Positions 1 through 5,919 of a DNA stretch of 18,010 bases are shown here, piece by piece. The translations under genes and the position numbers were made by a program. Source of the stretch: an archaeon. GTDB taxonomy: Archaea; Aenigmatarchaeota; Aenigmatarchaeia; GW2011-AR5; GCA-2688965. The stretch's first letter is position 1. Every line of letters starts with the position of its first letter. The notes under the pieces were generated by a model, which saw only the letters and a list, made by a program, of their open reading frames with translations, was not told the DNA's origin and did not search any database. The DNA is taken from the NCBI GenBank assembly GCA_002688965.1, contig NZEE01000045.1, positions 1-18,010 on the forward strand, read 5' to 3'.

Positions 1-2720
1 CAGTAACCGCAGGAAAAGAAAACAAAAGTGATGCCGTGAGTAGAGGCGATCGAAACCGGTATAGAACAAACCGAATTTGCTCAGAAATGAGCACAATATG
101 TGGTGTTCGGACTTGTGTCTATCTTAGCACATGAATTTGAAGTTCCCTGGAAAGGGACACTATAAAGGGTTATAGTCCCGTAAAAGTAAGTGTGAAAGAT
201 AATGGCAAGTATCCAGAGTAGGGCTGATTGAATTTTCAGTCTGAATACGGGAGATATTTACTCCTAATTCTAAACATAACTTGAGACCGATAGCGTATTA
301 GTACTGTGAAGGAAAACTGAAAAGAATCCTTAAAAGGAGATGAAAAAAACCTGAACCCAAGCAGCTATAGTTAGATGGCGAATGCCTTTGAAAAAAGGAA
401 TAAACCATCGTCCGTTTTGAAAAACGGGGCAGGGAGTTTGTGGTAGTGGCGAGACTAAGTGCTTCAAGCACGCAGTCAAAGCGAAAGCAATAGCGTCTAT
501 GTACTTCTGTACAGATGCGCAACGTATGAAAGTGCGTTTAGTCACTGCTTCAAGATCCGAAGCAAGATGATCTAGTCCTGGGCAGGGTGAAGTCGCGCGA
601 AAGCGTGGTGGAGGCCCGTACCGTTGTTGGTTCAAACCACTCGAGTGACCTGGGATTAGGGGTGAAAAGCCAATCGAATCTTGCAATAGCTGATTCCTCT
701 CGAAATGAGTGTTAGCTCAGCCTGGGTATTATCCAATTAGTGAGGTAGAGATACTGATTACGGAGTCAAGGGGAGAAATCCCCAGCTTCGTTGTCAAACT
801 CCGAATGCATTAATTGGTATGCCTGGAGTGAGACTGCCGGAGTAAGTTTGGTAGTCGAAAGGGAAACAACCCAGACTAAATTTAAGGTCCCTAAAAGCAA
901 CTAAGTGTAGAAAGTGGTTTTTGATTTAAGACAGTGGGAAGGTAGGCTTAGAAGTAGCCACCCTTTAAACAACGTGTAAAAGCGGACCCATCAAAATCAG
1001 AAGCGCTGAAAATGGACGGGACTAAGTTGCTTACCGAGGTTTTAGATTTACATTTTATATGTAAGTGGTAGAGAGGCGTCCTGTGTGGGCAGAAGTATCT
1101 TCTTAAGAAGGTATGGACCGCTCAGGAATGAAGATCCTGTCGGAAGTAGCATATTAGTCGGATGAGAATTCCGACCGCCTAAAGGGAAAGGGTTTCCCAG
1201 TAAAGCTTATCTGCTGGGAGTTAGTCGATCCTAATTCCAACCCTAATCAGAGTTGGGAGAAAGGGAATACGGTTAATATTCCGTAACTAATTATTATTTG
1301 CCTTACCTGTTCTTGGACACCTCTGGATAGTCTTAGCACAATTGTCGTTGTGTTTAACTGTAGAATCATGGGGAGTATCGTCAAGATGAGAACCATGTGA
1401 ATGCAGGAATAAGTCCTCATTAGAGGGTTATAGATGATTCCAAGGGTTCATAAAAACTCGAACAGTTAGAATTTTAATTACTCGTACTCAGAACCGACAC
1501 AGGTTCCCTGGCTGTAGAAGCCATGGCGTTCGGACTAATCAACTTTAGGGAATTCGGCAAGTTAGCCAGGTATCTTCGGTATAACTGGTGCCTGAGCAGG
1601 GATGCTTAGGTTGCAATAACAAGGGAAACCCGACTGTTTAACAAAAACGTAGTTGACTGCTAAATCGAAAGGTCTTGTATAGTCAACGAATCGTGGCCAC
1701 TGGCGGTGTGTCATATCAGGTTCCAACCTGAAGAAGCCCCGCTGTAGGCCGGCCCTAACTCTGAGGGTCTTAAGGTAGCGTAATCCCTTGCCAACTAAAT
1801 ATTGGCCTGCATGATAGATTAACGAGGTTTCCGCTGTCCCAAAGTTGATTCCGGCGAACCAACATTTCTGGTGATTAGGCCAGAGACCTTCAGTGGGAAG
1901 AGTAGACCCCGTAGAGCTTTACTACAGTTTGTTGTTGCGGTATGTTTGTAGTTGTACAGCGTAGGCAGGAGACATCGAGACTTTGACGTCAGTTAAAGTG
2001 GAGTCATCAATGTAACACTGCCCTTCCGCGTACGTACTGCTTATATTGCTTTATTGCGATAGACATCAGCAGATAGGTAGTTTGACTGGGACGGTACGCC
2101 CTCGAAAGGATATCGAGGGTCCTCAAAGGTTAACTCAATCCGGTCGGAAATCGGATGAAGAGTGTAAATGCAAATGTTAGCTTGATTGGAAATCGAACAA
2201 TAAGATTCCCAAAGACGAAAGTCTGAATTAGCGATACGCACGTTGGCGTAAATAGCTGCGTGTGACATGAGAAAAGCTACCTCGGGGATAATGGTGTCGT
2301 AGCGGGTGAAAGTTCGTATTGACCCCGCGTGTTGCGGCGTCGCTGTCGGCTTGCCCTCACCTGGCTGTGCAGCAGCAGCCAAGGGTACTGGAGTTCACAG
2401 ATTAAAAGGGCACATTAGCTGGGTTCAGAACGGCGTGAGCCAGTTTGGTCTATATCTGCTGAAGGTGTTGTCGTCTGAGAGGAAGGGAGTTTAAGTACGA
2501 AAGGAACATACTCTCGAAGCCACTAGTCTACCAGTTGTCTGACAAGGCAGTGCTGGGTAGCCACGCTTTAATGGATAAGCCCTGAAAGCATCTAAGGGCC
2601 AAGCCATCCTCAAAAATAGACGATTTGGCACGAGAATACTACTCGGTATGGAACAGGAGTGTACGCATCAAGCTTCGGCGAGATGTTCAGCTTACTGTCT
2701 CCTACGCCAATGCTAGCCTT
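1..2720 (+). rRNA. 23S ribosomal RNA, archaeal, 5'-truncated by window edge
   Basis: Large-subunit rRNA. The window opens at roughly E. coli position 215, so about 200 nt of the 5' end lie outside it. Archaeal-type landmarks are visible in order: the helix 69/71 region (~1751-1785, CUUAAGGUAGCGUAAU), GGGAAGAGUAGACCCC (1895-1910), the P-loop region GACUGGGACGG (~2084-2094), peptidyl-transferase segments at 2284-2300 and 2334-2351, the A-loop at 2388-2400, GCUGGGUUCAGAAC (~2418-2431), the sarcin-ricin loop at 2494-2505, and CUGAAAGCAUCUAAG (~2582-2596). Spacing between landmarks is normal, so there is no intron. The 3' end (~2720) is estimated from homology to the archaeal 3' domain and is uncertain by about 20 nt. 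Several near-universal bases are changed (see findings), while helices keep compensatory pairs. Open reading frames inside it are shadows. Confidence 0.97.
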
Positions 2721-2724
2721 TAAA

Positions 2725-2789
2725 ATTTATCAGTTGCGGCTGATAAATCCGAGAAATCGGAATCTCTGGACCTATACGTTTTTTTCTTT
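2725..2789 (+). terminator. tandem hairpins and U-tract after 23S rRNA
   Basis: Just after the estimated 3' end of the 23S rRNA lie a 9-bp stem (2725-2733 with 2740-2748, 6-nt loop), then a 5-bp stem closed by a GAAA tetraloop (2748-2752 with 2757-2761). A T-run follows at 2779-2785, continuing as CTTT. Archaeal termination commonly occurs at U-tracts, so this is the likely rRNA transcription end. The hairpins could instead be part of the 23S processing stem, whose 5' partner lies outside the window. Confidence 0.55.
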
Positions 2790-2797
2790 AAATATAT
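2786..2797 (+). promoter_or_regulatory. TATA-like box for the Cys-repeat lipoprotein
   Basis: The AT-rich element TTTAAATATAT is centred about 24 nt before the second ATG (2816) of the next gene. That is the spacing expected for a TATA box driving a leaderless archaeal transcript that begins at or next to the start codon. It overlaps the end of the T-run that probably terminates the rRNA transcript. Confidence 0.4.
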
Positions 2798-2815
2798 CAA
2801 AACTAACAAATGACT

Positions 2816-3193
2816 ATGAAATATTTAGCAATTGCTTTAATTTTGATTAGTGTTATAGTAGTTAGTGGGTGCACTACACAAACAACAGTAACAACTACAG
2901 ACGAAATATCAACATCAATTGATACTACAATAGAACAAACAACAACTTCTGAAAAATACACTTCTATAGATCAATGTCAAGATATGGAATTTGAATCAAG
3001 TACTGCATTATGTTACAAAAGTGTAGCAAGATACAATCAAGATGAATCTATTTGTGAAATGATCACTGATATATATGTAAATGCAGATTGTTATCTAGAA
3101 TTAGCATCAATCAAAAACGATCCATCATTATGTGATAAAATTGAAGGATCATTTATGGTTGCAGATACTGTTCTTTACGAACAAATCTGCTAA
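2816..3193 (+). CDS. small secreted lipoprotein with Cys repeats
   Basis: Predicted membrane-anchored, cell-surface protein of 125 aa from the ATG at 2816. An in-frame ATG at 2810 would add only Met-Thr; 2816 is preferred because the signal peptide then begins MKYLAIALILI and a TATA-like box sits ~24 nt upstream. A hydrophobic segment ends in a lipobox-like VSGC, so the Cys is probably the lipidated residue. A Thr/Ser-rich linker of about 30 residues follows (possible O-glycosylation). The rest carries two copies of an approximately 18-residue unit of the form CY-x3-A-x4-(Q/N)D-x-S-(I/L)C-(E/D)-x-I, beginning CYKSVARYNQD and CYLELASIKND. I recall similar short Cys units in DPANN surface proteins, but cannot confirm that here. 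Function unknown; disulfide-stabilised repeats are an inference. Confidence 0.8.
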   Translation: MKYLAIALILISVIVVSGCTTQTTVTTTDEISTSIDTTIEQTTTSEKYTSIDQCQDMEFESSTALCYKSVARYNQDESICEMITDIYVNADCYLELASIKNDPSLCDKIEGSFMVADTVLYEQIC

Positions 3194-3215
3194 TAAATTC
3201 TTAGAGAAAAATAAT

Positions 3216-3224
3216 CTTAAAACT
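3216..3224 (+). promoter_or_regulatory. TATA box for the 165-aa membrane protein
   Basis: CTTAAAACT is centred about 26 nt before the ATG at 3245, consistent with a leaderless transcript. It closely resembles CTTAAAAAC upstream of the RNase P RNA, suggesting a shared host TATA consensus. Confidence 0.5.
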
Positions 3225-3244
3225 ATTTCTAACTAGTCATACCT

Positions 3245-3742
3245 ATGAACACTGATGAAGAAATGCCAAGCACTCCTGTGTACACATCAAATGAATCTTT
3301 ACCTGATTTCAATCAATTCGATATGCCTACAGTACCAAAACTTTCACTTGAACCATCACCAGAACCAGCAAACTTCAAATCATTAACAGATATTTTTGAC
3401 GATATTCAAAAAAGTCTTCCTCAACCAAAACAAATCCAACCAACAATCCAAGAATCAATCAAACCAATAGTCAAACAAGAAGATAAGCAAGATAATATTG
3501 ATAGATTATTACAACGTTTCATTCAACCAAAAGAAAAAAAGAAAACTTGCAAACAAACAATCATGTTAGGAGTTATCACAGCTCTTACAGGAATATCAGC
3601 TGCGCTATTTGTAAAATATGTGTTTGATACAATCAACACTCTCTCTGGACCACCTGTACTAGGAGTCCTAGTATCTTTCATGCTTTTGTTACTGTTTGTA
3701 ATGTTATTCAATAATCAATTTAATATTTCTAAGAAGTGTTAA
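3245..3742 (+). CDS. hypothetical membrane protein with Pro/Gln-rich cytoplasmic-type N-terminus
   Basis: 165-aa protein that I do not recognise. Residues 1-105 are hydrophilic, rich in Pro, Gln, Asp and Ser, and probably disordered. A basic stretch (PKEKKKTCKQT) precedes two hydrophobic segments near 105-125 and 132-155, likely a transmembrane hairpin, and the tail ends in KKC. There is no signal peptide, so by the positive-inside rule the basic patch, and with it the N-terminal half, is probably cytoplasmic. A TATA-like box 26 nt upstream supports the ATG at 3245 and a separate, leaderless transcript. AT-rich codons match the archaeal genes of the window, unlike the three minus-strand genes that follow. 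The order long disordered segment plus two helices might suit a tether or scaffold, but that is speculation. Confidence 0.75.
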   Translation: MNTDEEMPSTPVYTSNESLPDFNQFDMPTVPKLSLEPSPEPANFKSLTDIFDDIQKSLPQPKQIQPTIQESIKPIVKQEDKQDNIDRLLQRFIQPKEKKKTCKQTIMLGVITALTGISAALFVKYVFDTINTLSGPPVLGVLVSFMLLLLFVMLFNNQFNISKKC

Positions 3743-3799
3743 TACATACCTATAAGTTGACAGGTATAAAGGGAAATCCGAAGATTTCCCCTGTTCTGG
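3743..3799. other. left boundary of the foreign-looking island
   Basis: Short stretch between the archaeal membrane-protein gene (plus strand) and the stop of the first PEP-CTERM gene (minus strand). It holds an imperfect palindrome (ATACCT at 3746-3751 with AGGTAT at 3762-3767, 10-nt spacer) and the minus-strand terminator listed separately. I see no direct repeat shared with the right edge of the island near 5760 and no integrase-like or tRNA sequence. Confidence 0.5.
3771..3790 (-). terminator. UUCG-loop hairpin terminator of the PEP-CTERM genes
   Basis: A perfect 8-bp inverted repeat (3771-3778 with 3783-3790) lies 10 bp past the stop of the PEP-CTERM gene on the minus strand. Read in that direction the RNA is GGGAAAUC, loop UUCG, GAUUUCCC, followed by UUUAUACC. 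A C(UUCG)G tetraloop with a following U-tract is the classic form of a bacterial intrinsic terminator; archaeal genes usually do not end this way. The U-tract is short, so efficiency may be modest. Confidence 0.75.
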
Positions 3800-4516
3800 T
3801 TAGCGCCTGCGGCGCCGGACACAGAGCAACCCAATGCCAAACAGCGAGAGCGCGGCCGGCTCTGGAATTGGATCCGGAGTATGACCACCAGGAGGATCTG
3901 GTCCGCCCAAATCCGTAACAAGGATGTCATCAATGTAGAACGTACCGTGACCAGAATCATAGTTGGGCTCAGAAAAGTAAATTATTTTCAGTGTATTGGT
4001 TGCAGAATCAATCGGCGATGAATATTGGAATGAATTCTCATCACCAATTGATAGAATCGACCCTTCTGGACGAACTTGAATCAATACCTTGTGCCAACCC
4101 AAAGAACGAGGTACTCCAGTATCATATTGCCCAGATGTAGAAGAAACAGTATAATTCACGTCAACGTTTGTGACACCAAGACCTATGGCCGGATTCTTCC
4201 ACATCAAATTACCTAAAACAGCGCCAACAAAATATGAACCCATGTCAGCGTTATCATACAACCAAAACGACACATCAACATCAGTCATATGATCTGGGAA
4301 TTCATATCCAATTCGTTGATTAAGCTGAACAAATTGAATACTACTAGACCCACTGTGTGATTGAACATTCGTGAGCTCTGCCATCGGATATCCATCACGT
4401 TCAAATGCTTCCCACTGATCCAAGTTTCCAGACTCAAAGTCATCCGAGAACAGAGTCACACCAAATGCCGACGACGAAACCAACACGAGTGCCACTACCA
4501 TCACCAAACTCTTCAT
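3800..4516 (-). CDS. secreted PEP-CTERM protein with jelly-roll-like body
   Basis: Exported protein of 238 aa from the ATG at 4516, preceded by the Shine-Dalgarno AAGAGGAGA; the frame extends upstream to 4537 but that start has no site. The signal peptide is MKSLVMVVALVLVSSSAFG. The mature part begins with a motif FSDDFESGNLDQWE seen at the start of carbohydrate-binding or concanavalin-like jelly-roll domains, and it is beta-rich to residue ~205. A Gly/Pro/Asp linker leads to the sorting tail: PIPEPAALSLF, a short hydrophobic helix, then RRRRR. That tripartite end is the PEP-CTERM signal, normally cut and anchored by an exosortase (EpsH/XrtA) in bacteria that make exopolysaccharide. No exosortase lies in the window. 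It has the same leader as the next gene, GC above its archaeal neighbours, and a bacterial-type terminator, so horizontal origin is likely. The binding target is unknown. Confidence 0.85.
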   Translation of the reverse strand: MKSLVMVVALVLVSSSAFGVTLFSDDFESGNLDQWEAFERDGYPMAELTNVQSHSGSSSIQFVQLNQRIGYEFPDHMTDVDVSFWLYDNADMGSYFVGAVLGNLMWKNPAIGLGVTNVDVNYTVSSTSGQYDTGVPRSLGWHKVLIQVRPEGSILSIGDENSFQYSSPIDSATNTLKIIYFSEPNYDSGHGTFYIDDILVTDLGGPDPPGGHTPDPIPEPAALSLFGIGLLCVRRRRR

Positions 4517-4530
4517 CTTGCGTCTCCTCT
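4461..4530 (-). repeat. leader cassette, copy 1 (signal peptide plus ribosome-binding site)
   Basis: This 70-bp segment covers the Shine-Dalgarno site, the start codon and the signal peptide codons of the 238-aa PEP-CTERM gene. It matches the corresponding segment at 5290-5359 at 63 of 70 positions without gaps, and most of the seven differences are silent or lie in the untranslated leader. Sequence identity falls sharply on the mature side of the signal peptide. Confidence 0.85.
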
Positions 4531-4562
4531 TCACCAAGACATGTTGACAATTAAAGACAACA

Positions 4563-5345
4563 TTACAAACGTCGTCTCTTGCATATGATTGTCAGCCCAA
4601 TGCCAACCAGCGACAGAGCTGCAGGTTCCGGAACCGGTCCGCCAGGCAAATCACCACTATCCGGAGGATCTGGGATATATATCCCATCAAATATCTTTAC
4701 TTCATCAATCCACCCAGCATAATGACTATTCTCATACTGGCCAATTTGAACATTAGCATTTGTGGATCTGATTTCGTGAACCCATGATATCTGACTGGCT
4801 TTTTTCACGCCATTAATATACATTGACATCTCTCGGGTCCCATGGTTGTATATGGCAGCAAGATGAGTCCATTCATTCAGGGGAAGTTCACCAGGAGCAG
4901 GAGTGTAGAAGAGTGTATCTGTTGAGCTGCCACTGCCAGTAGCAGCAAGTGAAAAGGCAAGAGTTCCATCAAATCTAAAAAGAAATGAATCATCAGAACT
5001 CCACTTTCCCACAAACGGTCGATTTCCAACCAAACTCTCAGGTTTCACATAGACATGAATACTAAGACTTCCAGTAATGTCAAGTGTCGGATTGTCATAA
5101 GCTGTGACACTTGCTCCAGCCGGAAAGTATAGTGAATGGTTCCCGCCATAAATTGGTGGAGTATCATCTTGCCAAAGAGGTGGCGTAAGAGCCGTATCCT
5201 TAACAAGATGACCAGTGTTACCTGTCCCACTGTCATCAGCTGTGGTAACACCAGAACCTTCTTCAAAACGCCAGTATCCAACCATACCACCAAATGCCGA
5301 CGACGACACCAACACCAACGCCACCACCATCACCAAACTCTTCAT
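4563..5345 (-). CDS. secreted LamG-like PEP-CTERM protein
   Basis: Exported protein of 260 aa from the ATG at 5345, chosen because GAAAGGAGATGCAAG lies just before it; an upstream in-frame start at 5375 has no such site. The signal peptide is identical in sequence to that of the downstream gene (MKSLVMVVALVLVSSSAFG). The body is a LamG/concanavalin A-like sandwich: GYWRFEEGSG near its start, NEWTHLAAIYNHG and MYINGVKK in the middle, and GWIDEVKIFDG at the end, all typical of the LamG_3 (laminin-G) fold. These domains usually bind glycans or proteins outside the cell. The tail PVPEPAALSLVGIGLTIICKRRRL is a complete PEP-CTERM sorting signal. It forms a tandem pair with the next gene, 46 bp apart from stop to start codon, probably co-transcribed. 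Likely surface or exopolymer-associated; the ligand cannot be read from sequence. Confidence 0.88.
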   Translation of the reverse strand: MKSLVMVVALVLVSSSAFGGMVGYWRFEEGSGVTTADDSGTGNTGHLVKDTALTPPLWQDDTPPIYGGNHSLYFPAGASVTAYDNPTLDITGSLSIHVYVKPESLVGNRPFVGKWSSDDSFLFRFDGTLAFSLAATGSGSSTDTLFYTPAPGELPLNEWTHLAAIYNHGTREMSMYINGVKKASQISWVHEIRSTNANVQIGQYENSHYAGWIDEVKIFDGIYIPDPPDSGDLPGGPVPEPAALSLVGIGLTIICKRRRL

Positions 5346-5359
5346 CTTGCATCTCCTTT
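5290..5359 (-). repeat. leader cassette, copy 2 (signal peptide plus ribosome-binding site)
   Basis: Second copy of the 70-bp segment found at 4461-4530, covering the Shine-Dalgarno site and signal peptide of the LamG PEP-CTERM gene. The ~90% identity is restricted to this leader and does not extend through the mature domains, which belong to different folds or families. Confidence 0.85.
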
Positions 5360-5379
5360 CAGTTGACAACTCCAAAGAA

Positions 5380-5396
5380 CCAGTAATACATACTGG
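5380..5396 (-). terminator. weak hairpin between the 106-aa gene and the LamG gene
   Basis: CCAGTA (5380-5385) and TACTGG (5391-5396) form a 6-bp stem with a 5-nt loop, 20 bp past the stop of the 106-aa gene on the minus strand. The minus-strand RNA continues UUCUUU. It could be a weak terminator or attenuator ahead of the PEP-CTERM pair; no test is possible from sequence alone. Confidence 0.35.
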
Positions 5397-5415
5397 CCCT
5401 AAACGTTTCAGCGCT

Positions 5416-5736
5416 TCACTTCCTCTGGTTTGGAAAAAAGGTCGCGTTTACCGGCACGACCAACACATCATATTGCGTACGCATGAGAGCAACCATTTCA
5501 TCAACGATCGACTGTAGGGCATCATCACCGACAGTCACGCGGATAAGAGGATACTCCGCGAATCTGCCGACATAACCACGGAATGAAAACAATGTGATAA
5601 CCTCAAATTCTTCGGAAAGGTCCTCCCTTTTCTTTCCCTTCAGCACAATATCAATGGAAGCCATAACAGCACCATAATGCATCGAAGGGATTGACCCATC
5701 ACCACCACGGCAGCCAATAATCTCAAATATCGTCAT
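5416..5736 (-). CDS. hypothetical 106-aa soluble protein
   Basis: I do not recognise this protein. It starts at 5736 with a purine-rich ribosome-binding site (AGGAAAGGAAGGAAGAG before ATG), has no signal peptide or membrane segment, and should be cytoplasmic. The pattern suggests a small alpha/beta fold: an N-terminal strand (MTIFEIIGC), a Gly-rich turn (CRGGDGS), then strands such as EVITLFSF and PLIRVTVG, a helix (ALQSIVDEMVALMRTQ), and a final strand YDVLVVPVNATFF. Codon use and GC (near 48%, against about a third in the archaeal genes) match the two PEP-CTERM genes downstream on the same strand, so it probably entered with them. A small hairpin separates it from the LamG gene. Its relation to them in function is unknown. 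Confidence 0.6.
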   Translation of the reverse strand: MTIFEIIGCRGGDGSIPSMHYGAVMASIDIVLKGKKREDLSEEFEVITLFSFRGYVGRFAEYPLIRVTVGDDALQSIVDEMVALMRTQYDVLVVPVNATFFPNQRK

Positions 5737-5770
5737 CTCTTCCTTCCTTTCCTAGCATTAGCTAGATACG

Positions 5771-5798
5771 AGAATGATACCCATTAGGGTGTTATTCT
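5771..5798 (+). other. 12-bp hairpin, plus-strand pairing favoured
   Basis: AGAATGATACCC (5771-5782) pairs with GGGTGTTATTCT (5787-5798) around an ATTA loop. All twelve positions pair in plus-strand RNA, two of them as G-U wobbles; in minus-strand RNA those two become C-A mismatches. This hints at a structured plus-strand transcript, but no promoter is evident just before it. Confidence 0.45.
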
Positions 5799-5821
5799 GT
5801 CCAGATTCAGTGAAAATGAAC

Positions 5822-5853
5822 AGATTTCATTGAACTTACGTGTTCAATAATCT
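5822..5853. other. second hairpin, 12 bp with 2-nt bulge
   Basis: AGATT (5822-5826) and ATTGAAC (5829-5835) pair with GTTCAAT (5842-5848) and AATCT (5849-5853), leaving a two-base bulge (5827-5828) and a TTACGT loop. It lies 23 bp after the first hairpin. It could be an operator-like palindrome, part of a small RNA, or a mobile-element remnant. Confidence 0.4.
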
Positions 5854-5878
5854 AAAGATTTGTGTGTAAAATTAGTCA

Positions 5879-5919
5879 ATTTATAAGGCTTTTAAGGGTT
5901 TTAGAAAACACTTAAAAAC
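5879..5919 (+). promoter_or_regulatory. TATA-like elements for RNase P RNA
   Basis: CTTAAAAAC (5911-5919) is centred about 26 nt before the first base of the P1 stem at 5941, the spacing expected of an archaeal TATA box, and resembles the element before the gene at 3245. A second box, TTTATAAGG (5879-5887), could serve a longer precursor. The proximal box lies within an inverted repeat GGGTTTT/AAAACCC (5896-5902 with 5915-5921). Confidence 0.45.

Noticed and set aside
298..686. Two minus-strand open frames of 74 and 118 aa
   Set aside because: They lie antisense within the 23S rRNA and have no ribosome-binding site or recognisable protein pattern.
2041..2494. Open frames of 113 aa (minus) and 62 aa (plus)
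   Set aside because: They cover the peptidyl-transferase and A-loop region of the 23S rRNA; the rRNA motifs explain the sequence fully, and no homing endonuclease or intron is present.
2659..2850. 63-aa plus-strand frame at the end of the rRNA
   Set aside because: It spans the rRNA 3' end, hairpins and T-run, and overlaps the lipoprotein start; there is no sign of coding.
3755..5366. Recurrent GTTGACA words in the gaps of the PEP-CTERM island, resembling bacterial -35 boxes
   Set aside because: On the plus strand they have no proper -10 at 16-18 bp and point away from the genes; probably chance or part of the related leader regions.
5045..5517. Open frames of 76-100 aa (plus) and 82 aa (minus) over the LamG gene
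   Set aside because: They are shadows of the LamG PEP-CTERM gene and the 106-aa gene, which have clear domain or start-site evidence.
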